A stretch of DNA of 29,343 nucleotides. It comes from Bacillota bacterium (GTDB taxonomy: Bacteria > Bacillota > Clostridia > Lachnospirales > Lachnospiraceae). The stretch spans positions 1-29,343 of the forward strand of contig JAEZJW010000188.1 in the NCBI GenBank assembly GCA_023415595.1. The letters run 5' to 3'. Shown here in pieces: positions 7,907 to 15,636 of this stretch. Each line of letters opens with the position of its first letter. The first letter of the stretch is position 1. The notes beneath the pieces are model-generated. The model was not told the DNA's origin. It ran no database searches and saw only the letters and a program-made list of their open reading frames with translations. Position numbers and translations under genes: made by a program.

Positions 7907-8045
7907 AATACGATGATTTGTCATCCACAGAGCTAAGCCAAAATATAAAGAAGCGCAATCCACTGAAAACCTTGATTTCCCTTGGATTACGCCGTATAAA
8001 TACTTCTTTATAGCCCATTGAATGGCTCGCATGCATTTCGCGAGA

Positions 8046-8603
8046 CTATACGCGCTTCATGTACTCGCCGGTTCTTGTATCGATGCTGATCTTGTCGCCC
8101 TGATCAACGAACAGAGGAACATATACGGTTGCACCGGTCTCAACAATCGCGGGTTTGGTTGCACCCTGAGCGGTATCACCCTTAAAGCCGGGTTCAGTAT
8201 CAGTTATTACAAGCTCTACGAATAACGGAGGCTCGATTGCGAAGACCTGTCCATTATGGGAAAGCATCTTAACCATTTCATTTTCTTTTACGAACTTGAG
8301 GGAATCACCGATGGCTTCCTGATTCAAACCGAACTGCTCATAGTTCTCCACATTCATGAAGTGGAAAAGGTCACCGTCAGAATATAAATACTGCATATCG
8401 CTTCTCTCAATATGAGCCTGTGGATATTTTTCAGTGGGACGGAAGGTACGTTCTACTACACCGCCACTCTTGATATTTCTTAATTTAGTTCTTACAAATG
8501 CCGCGCCTTTACCCGGTTTTACATGCTGAAACTCAATAATCTGGTACACGCCATTGTCTATTTCAACTGTTAATCCGTTTCTGAAATCGCCTGCTGAAAC
8601 CAT
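8046..8603 (-). CDS. efp: Translation elongation factor P
   Basis: A 185-aa EF-P, which enters the ribosomal E-site region and rescues ribosomes stalled at polyproline. The N-terminal KOW-like domain carries the loop KPGKGAAFVRTKLRN, whose lysine at the tip is the usual modification site. The C-terminal part has the EF-P signature region PLFVDQGDKISIDTRTGEYMKR. Length is typical. The ATG at 8603 has AGGAGG nearby. It is the last gene of the aroQ-pepP-efp run and has its own promoter candidate in the 74-base gap to pepP. In B. subtilis efp sits next to spoIIIA; here three genes intervene. Confidence 0.98.
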   Translation of the reverse strand: MVSAGDFRNGLTVEIDNGVYQIIEFQHVKPGKGAAFVRTKLRNIKSGGVVERTFRPTEKYPQAHIERSDMQYLYSDGDLFHFMNVENYEQFGLNQEAIGDSLKFVKENEMVKMLSHNGQVFAIEPPLFVELVITDTEPGFKGDTAQGATKPAIVETGATVYVPLFVDQGDKISIDTRTGEYMKRV

Positions 8604-8639
8604 ACTAATAACTCCTCCTTAAAATTGACTACACTCTAG

Positions 8640-8669
8640 TGTATAATAAACTGTCATTTTTTGCAACAA
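8640..8669 (-). promoter_or_regulatory. Candidate sigma-A promoter of efp
   Basis: TTGTTG (8669-8664) and TATACA (8645-8640) are separated by 18 bases on the minus strand, about 40 bases before the efp start. It lies in the short pepP-efp gap, so efp may be transcribed both from here and from the upstream operon. Confidence 0.35.
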
Positions 8670-8677
8670 TAATTTTT

Positions 8678-9745
8678 TTACAGCTCTATCAGCTTTTTCT
8701 CGGAATGGGTAAAGTTATCACATCCGTTCTCTGTCACTGCTACCAGGTCCTCGATTCTGACACCGCCAAAGCCTTTGACATAGATACCGGGTTCCACGGT
8801 CTCCGTCATGCCAGCCTGCAGAACTTCCTCCTCTGCCGGCGACAGTCTGGGATTCTCATGAATATGCAGTCCTACACTATGACCAAGTCCATGGCCGAAG
8901 CATCCTTCATAACCTGCGCCATAGATGATGTCTCTGGCAACTTTATCTACTTCCTTACCCTTAAGACCTGCACGGATCATATTCAGGGCTGCCAGCTGTG
9001 CTTCAAGCACCAGAGCGTAAATCTCCTTCTGCTTCTCCGAAGCCTTGCCGATCACGATGGTTCTGGTCATGTCGGAGCAGTAGCCCTCATAGACACATCC
9101 AAAATCCATGGTCAGGAAATCTCCGTTCTCTATCTTCTTCATCGTTGGTACCGCATGGGGCATGGAGGAATTGATCCCGGAGGCTACAATTGCAGAAAAG
9201 CTGGTATGCTGTCCTCCATATAGCTTAAGTAAATATTCTATCCTTGCCGCTATCTCCAGCTCCGTCATGCCGGGCTTAATGAAATCCAACATGTCCGAGA
9301 ATACCCTGTCACCGATCTCCTCCGCACGACGAATATATTCCAGTTCCTTCGGTGTCTTGATCCTTCTCAGTCGGGTGATATCATCGTTCATCGGAACCAG
9401 TTCACCTACCCTGAGCTTTTCCTTTAAGCCCTGGTATTTTGAATACAGCAGATCCTCCGCTTCGAAGCCTAATCTGTTCACCTGGTCTGATGCTAAGAGG
9501 TCATTGATTGCCTCTTCATAACCGTTACCGCCAATCGTAATAACTTCATAGCCCTCCGCTTCCAGCTCTGCCTGAATCGTATATCTGAAATCCGTGATGA
9601 CCGCATGCCTGCTGCCGGAGATATATACATAACCGGTCTCTCCTGCAAAACCACTGATGTATCGCATGTTATTTCCATTAGAGATCAGTAGTGCATCCAA
9701 GTCCAGTTTTTTTACGATATCCTGTACTTTCTTATAGTTGTCCAT
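8678..9745 (-). CDS. pepP: Xaa-Pro peptidase (M24B family)
   Basis: A 355-aa metallopeptidase of the M24B aminopeptidase P/prolidase family, which removes N-terminal residues next to proline. The N-terminal creatinase-like domain (about 1-130) is followed by the pita-bread catalytic domain. Metal ligands are visible: two Asp in DFGCVYEGYCSDMT (about 214 and 225), His in HGLGHSVGLHIHE, Glu in ETVEPGIY, and Glu in GGVRIEDLVAVT. Length matches the Bacillus YqhT group. It lies between aroQ and efp as in Bacillus. The 104-base gap before it is AT-rich and I see no convincing promoter there. Whether it is a dipeptidase or an aminopeptidase cannot be decided here. Confidence 0.95.
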   Translation of the reverse strand: MDNYKKVQDIVKKLDLDALLISNGNNMRYISGFAGETGYVYISGSRHAVITDFRYTIQAELEAEGYEVITIGGNGYEEAINDLLASDQVNRLGFEAEDLLYSKYQGLKEKLRVGELVPMNDDITRLRRIKTPKELEYIRRAEEIGDRVFSDMLDFIKPGMTELEIAARIEYLLKLYGGQHTSFSAIVASGINSSMPHAVPTMKKIENGDFLTMDFGCVYEGYCSDMTRTIVIGKASEKQKEIYALVLEAQLAALNMIRAGLKGKEVDKVARDIIYGAGYEGCFGHGLGHSVGLHIHENPRLSPAEEEVLQAGMTETVEPGIYVKGFGGVRIEDLVAVTENGCDNFTHSEKKLIEL

Positions 9746-9849
9746 CGTTATTCCTGTCCTTCCTGTATGATGTAATGAAATATCTTTGTAATACCGCTGT
9801 AATGTTACTTTCTGTTTGTTATCATTTTATTATCTTGTTTCTGCCATAA

Positions 9850-10290
9850 TCAGTGCTTCGCTTTAATACTTATAATCGCATCCACCGCTAACAGATAGCC
9901 CTCCAGTCCAAGCCCGGTGATCTGACCATTACATACCGGAGCTGTAACAGAAGTATGTCTGAATTCCTCTCTCTGATGAATGTTTGAGATATGTACTTCA
10001 ACCTTAGGTACAGTCAGGCTGGAAAGCGCATCTCGGATGGCATAGCTGTAATGGGTATAAGCGCCCGGATTGATGATGATTCCATCCGCCTTATCATAAT
10101 AGGCCTTCTGCAGCCGGTCAATGATCTCTCCCTCGCAATTGCTCTGGAAGGTCTCCACCGTAATTCCAAGTTCCTTCGCTTTATTTTCCAGAAGCCCAAG
10201 CAGGTAGTCATAATCTTCTTTTCCGTAGATTCCTTTTTCCCGGATTCCGAGAAAGTTCAAATTAGGTCCGTTAATTACCAATATCCTCAT
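9850..10290 (-). CDS. aroQ: 3-Dehydroquinate dehydratase, type II
   Basis: A 146-aa type II dehydroquinase, which dehydrates 3-dehydroquinate to 3-dehydroshikimate. Motifs: NGPNLNFLGIREKGIYG (catalytic Tyr on the mobile lid), FQSNCEGEIIDRLQ, IINPGAYTHYSYAIRDAL and KVEVHISNIHQREEFRH (catalytic His). It ends with the GLEGYLLA segment common to the family. Two in-frame ATGs occur. The upstream one (10296) directly abuts the AGGAGG at 10302-10297, so the second (10290), six bases from it, is the better start. It lies 75 bases after aroK. Confidence 0.97.
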   Translation of the reverse strand: MRILVINGPNLNFLGIREKGIYGKEDYDYLLGLLENKAKELGITVETFQSNCEGEIIDRLQKAYYDKADGIIINPGAYTHYSYAIRDALSSLTVPKVEVHISNIHQREEFRHTSVTAPVCNGQITGLGLEGYLLAVDAIISIKAKH

Positions 10291-10302
10291 GCTCATCCTC
10301 CT
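10291..10302 (-). promoter_or_regulatory. Ribosome binding site deciding the aroQ start
   Basis: AGGAGG (10302-10297) is immediately followed by ATGAGC and then ATGAGG. Zero spacing for the first ATG and six bases for the second favour initiation at 10290. Confidence 0.75.
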
Positions 10303-10371
10303 TTATCTTTAGGAATGTTTCCATCCCCAGATCAACTATTCTATAAACATTCGATACCTTCACCGCTTGTC

Positions 10372-10923
10372 CTAAGTTCTTGCCGGATCCTCCGTCCGGA
10401 ATTTGTCATATGCCTCGATAATTTTCTGGGCAAGCTGCATTGGAGACAGCTCATCCACCTTCAAAACAGAATGGGCTGTGGCAGTATAAAAAGGCCCCCG
10501 TTCTCTTTGCAGCCGTGTCACCTTATCCTCCAGGGCTTCACCGGCCAGCAGCGGTCGGCTGGTATCACCCCTCAAACGGCGGATAATGGTATCATCAGAA
10601 GCCTTCAGAAATACCACGAAACCGAGTTTCCTTAGCAGGTCCCTGTTCTGCTCCCTGATCGGTATGCCTCCACCGGTAGAAACTATCGTTTCCTCCAGAG
10701 ACGTTAATAAATCATGTAATAGCTGAGTCTCCTTATCCCTGAAATAAGCTTCCCCTTTCCTTTCGAAGATAGCCGGGATGGTTTGCTGCTCCTCCTGCTC
10801 GATGAGGGCATCCGTATCCAGAAATTGATAGTCCATCCCTTTCGCCAGAGCCTCGCCTACGGAGCTTTTGCCGGATCCCATAAATCCGATCAGGATGATA
10901 TTACTCCGGTTTAATTTTTCCAC
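10372..10923 (-). CDS. aroK: Shikimate kinase
   Basis: A 183-aa shikimate kinase, which phosphorylates shikimate at the 3-OH with ATP. P-loop GFMGSGKSSVGEALA near residue 14, shikimate-binding DTDALIE, FERKGEAYFRDKE, GGGIPIRE, and the lid region RGDTSRPLLAG are all present. The start is a GTG at 10923, inside the end of yqeG (23-base overlap), with a GGAAGG ribosome binding site about nine bases upstream. Overlap implies co-transcription and coupling with yqeG. With aroQ just downstream, two shikimate-pathway enzymes are made together. Confidence 0.96.
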   Translation of the reverse strand: MEKLNRSNIILIGFMGSGKSSVGEALAKGMDYQFLDTDALIEQEEQQTIPAIFERKGEAYFRDKETQLLHDLLTSLEETIVSTGGGIPIREQNRDLLRKLGFVVFLKASDDTIIRRLRGDTSRPLLAGEALEDKVTRLQRERGPFYTATAHSVLKVDELSPMQLAQKIIEAYDKFRTEDPART

Positions 10924-11437
10924 GTCTGATATCCTTCCGATACTGTTTTAGAACAATACGCTCCAATTTACGCTTCAGTACTATCTGTATCTCTTCCTTC
11001 GGTCCAATGGGCTTCACAAAATAGGTCAGCATTCCGACGCGATTCGCTCCCCATACATCCGTAAAAAGCTGATCGCCGACAAATACCGTATTCTCAATGG
11101 TAGTTCCCATAAGCTTAGTAGCCTTGATAAAATTCTTTCTGGCCGGCTTCTGAGCATTGTGGATATACTTCACCTTAATCTCCCGGTTAAACCTGCTGAC
11201 CCGTTCTTCCTTATTGTTAGAAATCAAACATACCTGAAATCCAATCTTCTTTAGGTTCGCAATCAGGTCGATTGCTCTCTGATCGGCATCCGCACCATGC
11301 TCCACAAGAGTATTATCGATATCAAATATTATTCCTCGGTAGCCTTCGCTATATAATTTCTGATAATTGATTACATATGAAGAATCTGCTATTCTTTTCG
11401 GATAAAATCTTCTCAGCATATCATTTCTCCTAGCCAT
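10901..11437 (-). CDS. yqeG: YqeG-type HAD-superfamily phosphatase
   Basis: A 178-aa protein of the YqeG subfamily (HAD IIIA). Motif I is IIFDIDNTLVEHG with the nucleophile Asp, motif II is CLISNNKE, motif III contains the Lys of KPARKNFIKA, and motif IV is VFVGDQLFTDVWGANRVGM. The N-terminal PKRIADSSYVINYQKL and a very basic C-terminus are also typical of YqeG. Its substrate is not established; relatives include phosphatidylglycerophosphatase-like enzymes. It is the first gene of the yqeG-aroK-aroQ-pepP-efp run, overlaps aroK, and has a good promoter about 50 bases upstream. Confidence 0.92.
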   Translation of the reverse strand: MARRNDMLRRFYPKRIADSSYVINYQKLYSEGYRGIIFDIDNTLVEHGADADQRAIDLIANLKKIGFQVCLISNNKEERVSRFNREIKVKYIHNAQKPARKNFIKATKLMGTTIENTVFVGDQLFTDVWGANRVGMLTYFVKPIGPKEEIQIVLKRKLERIVLKQYRKDIRRGKIKPE

Positions 11438-11483
11438 CTCATTTGGTATATTTTATGCCGCCTCCGGCCACCTGGTCCATAAT

Positions 11484-11512
11484 ATTATAGCAATAATTAC
11501 CACGGAGTACAA
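11484..11512 (-). promoter_or_regulatory. Extended -10 promoter of the yqeG operon
   Basis: On the minus strand a perfect TATAAT (11489-11484) is preceded by TGC (extended -10). A partial -35, TTGTAC (11512-11507), lies exactly 17 bases upstream. The yqeG ATG is about 47 bases downstream. Confidence 0.65.
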
Positions 11513-11524
11513 GTGAATTCGGTC

Positions 11525-11708
11525 AGAAGCCGTATGCTGCAGGTTACAGTTCAGCCCATGTAAGTACAACACATAAGACCGGGGAGAATTGATTCCCATG
11601 GTGAGTATATTCACAACGTAATGAATCTAAGCGGAAGCGTCTCATCCAGGGGAACATTTTCTCCCAAGTCCGGCATTGACGGCTGAACTGTAACTACAGT
11701 ACTCTTCT
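11525..11708. ncRNA. Candidate 6S-like rod RNA (strand unresolved)
   Basis: This non-coding stretch folds into one long rod. A 14-bp perfect stem (11543-11556 with 11681-11694) extends outward through 11537-11539/11697-11699, 11532-11534/11700-11702 and 11525-11529/11704-11708. Inside is an asymmetric bubble (about 22 nt at 11557-11578 against 7 nt at 11674-11680). Then comes an interrupted terminal stem: 11579-11588 with 11659-11665 plus 11671-11673, then 11593-11597/11650-11654, 11600-11601/11646-11647 and 11602-11605/11641-11644, capped by a 35-nt loop. The rod spans 184 nt. Closing stem, central bubble and terminal stem at this length are the hallmarks of 6S RNA. I could not recognise primary-sequence signatures, and no clear promoter fixes the strand. 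Confidence 0.45.
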
Positions 11709-11775
11709 CTACTACTACGATTGTCACTCCGAGGCTTTATTATGCATCTGCGGAATTACTTTTTACTTATAAAAT

Positions 11776-11811
11776 ATCCCATATACCAGGAATAATCCTG
11801 GTATATGGGAT
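11776..11811 (-). terminator. Terminator hairpin downstream of mscL
   Basis: A perfect 16-bp stem (11776-11791 with 11796-11811) with a 4-base loop, followed on the minus strand by ATTTT. It lies about 70 bases after the mscL stop. The U-tract is short. The stem could also act on plus-strand transcripts coming from the rod-like element. Confidence 0.65.
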
Positions 11812-11881
11812 TCCGTCCATATTACAATGTACATAGGTTCAGGACGCATGTAATATCTTATACAGCTCCATCCCCTGCGGC

Positions 11882-12319
11882 TTAGGAATTGCTGATTTCA
11901 GCTGTACACTGCGGGCACTTCGTTGCCTGGATATTAATATCCGAAAAGCAGTGAGGACACTTCTTTGTCGTTGGAGCCTGTGCCTGTTCCGGCTTCCTAA
12001 GCTTATTGATCCATCTGACCAGCAGGAATACCACGAAGGCCATGATCAGGAAATTCAACACTCCCGATAGAAACGCACCATATTTTATCACCGCTGCATC
12101 CGCAGCCTCTGCAGCTGCCAGACTCTCATAATCCCCTCCATCCAAGGCAATGAACAGATTATTAAAATTGATCTTCTTCGTAAAGATACCGAGCAGGGGC
12201 ATGATAATGTCCTGTACCAAAGAAGTGACTAAGCCGTTAAAAGCTCCGCCGATAATGATACCGACTGCCAGGTCGATCATATTTCCCTTTAGTGCAAACT
12301 TCTTAAATTCCTTTAACAT
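11882..12319 (-). CDS. mscL: Large-conductance mechanosensitive channel with zinc-ribbon tail
   Basis: A 145-aa MscL, the emergency osmolyte-release channel of the cytoplasmic membrane. The N-terminal helix and first membrane helix read KGNMIDLAVGIIIGGAF, a strongly conserved MscL segment, and a second helix lies at about 84-102 (GVLNFLIMAFVVFLLVRW). The C-terminus departs from the basic E. coli form: it carries CPHC and CPQC (Cys about 121, 124, 135, 138), a zinc-ribbon-like tail. The open frame runs eight codons further up, but the ATG at 12319 has GGAGG eight bases upstream and gives the canonical MLKEFKKFALKGN start. It is probably monocistronic, with a terminator hairpin downstream. Confidence 0.96.
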   Translation of the reverse strand: MLKEFKKFALKGNMIDLAVGIIIGGAFNGLVTSLVQDIIMPLLGIFTKKINFNNLFIALDGGDYESLAAAEAADAAVIKYGAFLSGVLNFLIMAFVVFLLVRWINKLRKPEQAQAPTTKKCPHCFSDINIQATKCPQCTAEISNS

Positions 12320-12387
12320 ACATAAATCCTCCGTTCTTCCCAAGAATTCTGCTTTATAAATTCTTTATACCCGTGAATTTGGGCGTC

Positions 12388-12409
12388 AGCACAAGATTAA
12401 TCATGTGCT
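12388..12409. repeat. 22-bp near-perfect palindrome upstream of mscL
   Basis: Outer arms AGCACA/TGTGCT flank a central GATTAATC, with a single A-A mismatch on each side. It lies about 70-90 bases before the mscL ATG and after the GNAT stop. There is no U-run, so it looks more like a protein-binding site than a terminator. A possible mscL -10 (TATAAA) lies downstream of it. Confidence 0.4.
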
Positions 12410-12534
12410 TGTCCCTTCCAATTCTACCACTAAAAGGCACCTGCTGGCAATCATTTCTCGGGCTGGAACAGTCATGAGCCCAAAAAATTCATTAGTAATT
12501 TAGCCTCAAACTGCTCCAGCACAAGGCTCGAGCC

Positions 12535-13092
12535 TTAAGTATCCTCCCAGATGTTCTTAACATAAACCGCACAGTCACAATAGCTCCCATCCCTGCGTCT
12601 GCTGACATGGTAAACTATCTTGTCAAACTTCATGCCGCATTTCTGCATAACTCTGCCCGAGGCCACATTCAGGACATCATGCCTGGCAGTTATCTTCCTA
12701 TACCCTACTTCGTAGAACAGATAGTGCATGACTGCCCGGAGCACTTCCGTCATGAGGCCCCTGCTCCAATACTCCTTCCCAAGGCAATAACCAACCTCGC
12801 AGGACAGATCCGTGTCGTTCTGTATCTCCACACTGATGGAGCCGATAACGGTATTGGAATTCTTTAGGCAGATGGCCCAATTATAATAATGATCATATTC
12901 ATATCTCGACATCCATTCTCGGATTCGCTTTTGTGTTACTGAAGCGTCCGGGTGTGGTCCCCAGGGTAGGAATTTCACCGCCTCAGGGTCGCCGGCCCAA
13001 TTAAGATACATATCTTCAGCATCATATTCACTGAATCTTCTCAGGAACAGCCTAAGGGTTTCAATTGATTTAGTCCCCATATGTTTCAGCAT
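12535..13092 (-). CDS. GNAT-family acetyltransferase (RimJ/RimL-like)
   Basis: A 185-aa N-acetyltransferase of the RimJ/RimL-type GNAT group. It begins with ETLRLFLRRFSEYDAEDMY, typical of the group. The acetyl-CoA binding region is CEVGYCLGKEYWSRGLMTEVL, followed by NVASGRVMQKCGMKFD, also conserved. Relatives acetylate ribosomal protein N-termini or small amines; the substrate is not predictable. The first ATG (13092) has a purine-rich GGGGTGAG upstream and is preferred over the ATG at 13080. It follows the GH94 gene by 57 bases on the same strand and may be read with it, though a functional link is not evident. Confidence 0.88.
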   Translation of the reverse strand: MLKHMGTKSIETLRLFLRRFSEYDAEDMYLNWAGDPEAVKFLPWGPHPDASVTQKRIREWMSRYEYDHYYNWAICLKNSNTVIGSISVEIQNDTDLSCEVGYCLGKEYWSRGLMTEVLRAVMHYLFYEVGYRKITARHDVLNVASGRVMQKCGMKFDKIVYHVSRRRDGSYCDCAVYVKNIWEDT

Positions 13093-13149
13093 TTTCTCAC
13101 CCCTTCAGAAAATGCTTATACAGAGACTGGCCTGATTATTACATTTATC

Positions 13150-15561
13150 TTATACAATTACCTGATGGAGCTTCCCATCATCCATTAATTTCACTCTGTT
13201 TCCCGGCTCCTTTACACCATCCACGGTCAGTTCAGCTGCACCTGTTACTCCTTTACTCCTGCTGACGATATGAATTTCATAGGTTGAGGAGCCAAACCGA
13301 TAAGTCACGGTATATTCACCAAAGCTCTCCGGAGTAGCCGGAGCAATCACCAGGCTGTCCGCCTCCTTCCTTATCCCAAGAAACCATTGGACCAGCCCCT
13401 GATACATCCAGCCCGCAGACCCGGTATACCAGCTCCAGCCTCCCTTACCGGCAAAGGGTTCCGTCGGAGAGATATCCGCAACCATCACATAGGGCTCTTT
13501 CTCGTATCGGATGGCCTTACTCCGTTCCATTGTCAAACGGATCGGATTTAGTAACGTAAAGAGCTTGTAGGCCATATCGTAATTACCGATCATCGCAGTG
13601 GCAATCGCCAGCCAAACTGCCGCATGGGTATACTGTCCGCCGTTTTCTCTGACACCGGGAAGATAGTTTTTGATATACCCCGGATTCTTGCTGGTTTTGT
13701 TGAATGGGGGTGTCAGCAGTAAGGAGATGCCGTACTCCTCCAGAACCAGGTTCTTCCATGCTGAATTCATTGCTGTTAGAGCTCTTACCTTCCCAGCTCC
13801 TCCTGAGATGACACTCCAGGACTGGCTGATGGAATCGATTCTGCATTCATCACATTCCTTCGAGCCCAGCTTGGTGCCGTCATCATAAAATGCCCTGATA
13901 TACCATTCCCCATCCCAGGTATATTCTTCTATGCTTTTAATTAAATCCTCTTTTATCTTCTTGAGCTTCTCTGCATACTCGTTATCACCTGCAATAGCAC
14001 AGACTGAAATGAAATCACCCAGCAGAGTATAGAAAAACCATGCCAGCCATACACTTTCCCCTTTTCCCTCTATGCCGACCTCATTCATACCGTCATTCCA
14101 GTCGCCACCTCCGATCAGGGGCAGGCCGTGGCTTCCCAGACGGGTAATCTGTATGGTTTTCTTACAATGTTCATATACCGTTTCCGTTAATTCCGAATTC
14201 TCCGGAGTGAACATGATTTCATGCTGTTCCTTTGTAAGAGCAGGCCCTTTGATATAAGGAACCATCTCCCCCAGAATGGAGGTGTCCCCGGTATTCTTGA
14301 TATATGCCGCTGTTGCATAGGGTAGCCATAGCAAATCATCCGTGATTCTGGTTCTTACTCCGACTCCCGTGGGCGGATGCCACCAATGCTGCACATCACC
14401 CTCCTCAAACTGCCTGCTGCAGGCAATCAGAATCTGTCTTCGTAAGGCTCCGGGATCGGTGAAATTTAGGGACAGTGTATCCTGCAGCTGATCCCGGTAA
14501 CCATAGGCACCTCCGCACTGATAAAATGCTGCCCTGGCATTCATTCTGCAGGAAATCGTCTGGTACAGCAGCCAGCCGTTCACCAGTATATCGATAGCCC
14601 GGTCCTTGGTGCTGACCTTGATAGTTCCGAGCGTGTCTTGCCAGTATGCCTTAACGCGGTTAAGCTCCTGCTCCGCCATGGCGGGATCCTTATATTTATT
14701 CCTTAACCTTTCGATTTCCTTAGGATCCTCACTGATTCCCAATGCAAACAGCACCACCTTGGTTTCCCCGGGCTTGACAGCTACGGAGACCTGTACTGCC
14801 CCACAGGAATCGTAGCCCACCCCGGTATTACAGGACAGCTTCCGTCCAACACCTCTCGGCTCCCGAATAGAACCTTTCCGCCCCAGAAACTCTTTACGGT
14901 CACCGGTATATCCGGTAATCATCTCACTGGAGAACAGAAAGGCTTGGCTTTCTTTAAAAAGGAAGGTATAAATATTTCTGGCACTAAGATATTCCTCCTC
15001 ATTGTGATAGGAGGTCATGATATAAGGATTGGTGTGCTCCCTCTGGGTTCCCAGGACCCATTCCACATAATAGGTAAGGCCCAGATATTTCATCTTATCC
15101 GTATGGTTCGTCAGCTTCAGCTGCCAAAGCTTTACCGGTTCCTCTAACGGGGTGAAGACCTTAAGCTCCTGTTCCACCTCATTCTCCTCATGCAGAAAGG
15201 TAGAATACCCGAAGCCATGCCTGACCAGATAGGGGCCTTTATCCGTTCTTCCCAAGGACACCGGTGTCATGATGTCACCGGTAATCTCATCCATCACATA
15301 AACCACTTCCGCAGCCGGATCCCTGACCGGGTCATTGGACCAGGGGGTGAGCTTATATTCTCTGCTGTTATAGGCCCAGGTAAAGCCGGCTCCTGATTCC
15401 GAGATGTGGAACCCGAAATTCTTATTATTTGCAATCACGTTGATCCACGGTACAGGCGGTCGGTTTCCTTCCTCTAACCGGATCTCGTACTCCCGCCCAT
15501 CCTCTATAAAGCCGCCAAAGCCGTTAAAATACTCTGTCTTCCGGTCTTCTCCTGATTCCAA
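13150..15561 (-). CDS. GH94 phosphorylase-like protein; detached C-terminal module of cyclic beta-1,2-glucan synthase
   Basis: An 803-aa protein that matches the last third of single-chain cyclic beta-1,2-glucan synthases. It opens FNGFGGFIEDGREYEIRL and continues PWINVIANNKNFGFHISESG and LTPWSNDPVRDP. A beta-sandwich of about 270 residues is followed by the (alpha/alpha)6 catalytic domain. The GH94 general acid is Asp490 in GGGDWNDGMN, and the phosphate-site region WYTGSAGW is near residue 711, so phosphorolytic chemistry is plausible. In synthases this module trims linear glucan chains and sets their length. Stand-alone GH94 enzymes (cellobiose phosphorylase) have similar length, but the linker-type opening is that of synthases. 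It starts at TTG with AGGAGG seven bases upstream. Confidence 0.88.
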   Translation of the reverse strand: MESGEDRKTEYFNGFGGFIEDGREYEIRLEEGNRPPVPWINVIANNKNFGFHISESGAGFTWAYNSREYKLTPWSNDPVRDPAAEVVYVMDEITGDIMTPVSLGRTDKGPYLVRHGFGYSTFLHEENEVEQELKVFTPLEEPVKLWQLKLTNHTDKMKYLGLTYYVEWVLGTQREHTNPYIMTSYHNEEEYLSARNIYTFLFKESQAFLFSSEMITGYTGDRKEFLGRKGSIREPRGVGRKLSCNTGVGYDSCGAVQVSVAVKPGETKVVLFALGISEDPKEIERLRNKYKDPAMAEQELNRVKAYWQDTLGTIKVSTKDRAIDILVNGWLLYQTISCRMNARAAFYQCGGAYGYRDQLQDTLSLNFTDPGALRRQILIACSRQFEEGDVQHWWHPPTGVGVRTRITDDLLWLPYATAAYIKNTGDTSILGEMVPYIKGPALTKEQHEIMFTPENSELTETVYEHCKKTIQITRLGSHGLPLIGGGDWNDGMNEVGIEGKGESVWLAWFFYTLLGDFISVCAIAGDNEYAEKLKKIKEDLIKSIEEYTWDGEWYIRAFYDDGTKLGSKECDECRIDSISQSWSVISGGAGKVRALTAMNSAWKNLVLEEYGISLLLTPPFNKTSKNPGYIKNYLPGVRENGGQYTHAAVWLAIATAMIGNYDMAYKLFTLLNPIRLTMERSKAIRYEKEPYVMVADISPTEPFAGKGGWSWYTGSAGWMYQGLVQWFLGIRKEADSLVIAPATPESFGEYTVTYRFGSSTYEIHIVSRSKGVTGAAELTVDGVKEPGNRVKLMDDGKLHQVIV

Positions 15562-15574
15562 GCCTATTCCTCCT
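15562..15574 (-). promoter_or_regulatory. Ribosome binding site for the TTG-started GH94 gene
   Basis: AGGAGG (15574-15569) is seven bases before TTG 15561. It overlaps the TAG stop (15575-15573) of a 19-codon mini-ORF that starts just after the upstream glucan synthase gene. A dedicated, strong site shows that the GH94 protein is made by independent or coupled initiation. Confidence 0.8.
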
Positions 15575-15632
15575 AACTGTTTCTTATATCAAAAGCTTTC
15601 TCAAACTTATTCGACGAATTCGTATTCTTCAT
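15573..15632 (-). CDS. 19-codon mini-ORF between the two glucan synthase genes
   Basis: The minus strand has ATG 15632 followed by 19 codons (MKNTNSSNKFEKAFDIRNS) and TAG. Its ribosome binding site GGAGGAG (15646-15640) is made by the last codons of the upstream gene (Met-Glu-Glu) at seven-base spacing. Its stop overlaps the ribosome binding site of the GH94 gene. It is in a different frame from both neighbours. It may be a coupling peptide that carries ribosomes to the TTG start, or a chance reading frame in a linker. The peptide matches nothing I know. Confidence 0.35.
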   Translation of the reverse strand: MKNTNSSNKFEKAFDIRNS

Positions 15633-15636
15633 ACGT

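Noticed and set aside
7847..8032. N-terminal extension of the AraC-type regulator from the ATG at 8032
   Set aside because: There is no ribosome binding site at 8032, the extra residues match no domain, and a perfect AGGAGG plus GTG lies at the family's normal start.
9991..10635. 214-codon plus-strand open frame over aroQ and aroK
   Set aside because: It crosses two well-supported opposite-strand genes and the gap between them, and the product resembles nothing.
12466..12484. Short GGGCT/AGCCC hairpin between the GNAT gene and mscL as a terminator
   Set aside because: The stem is only five base pairs and no U-run follows on the minus strand.
12523..12536. 14-bp palindrome AAGGCTCGAGCCTT at the end of the GNAT gene
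   Set aside because: It is short, has no loop or U-run, and partly overlaps the stop codon. Without conservation data it could be chance.
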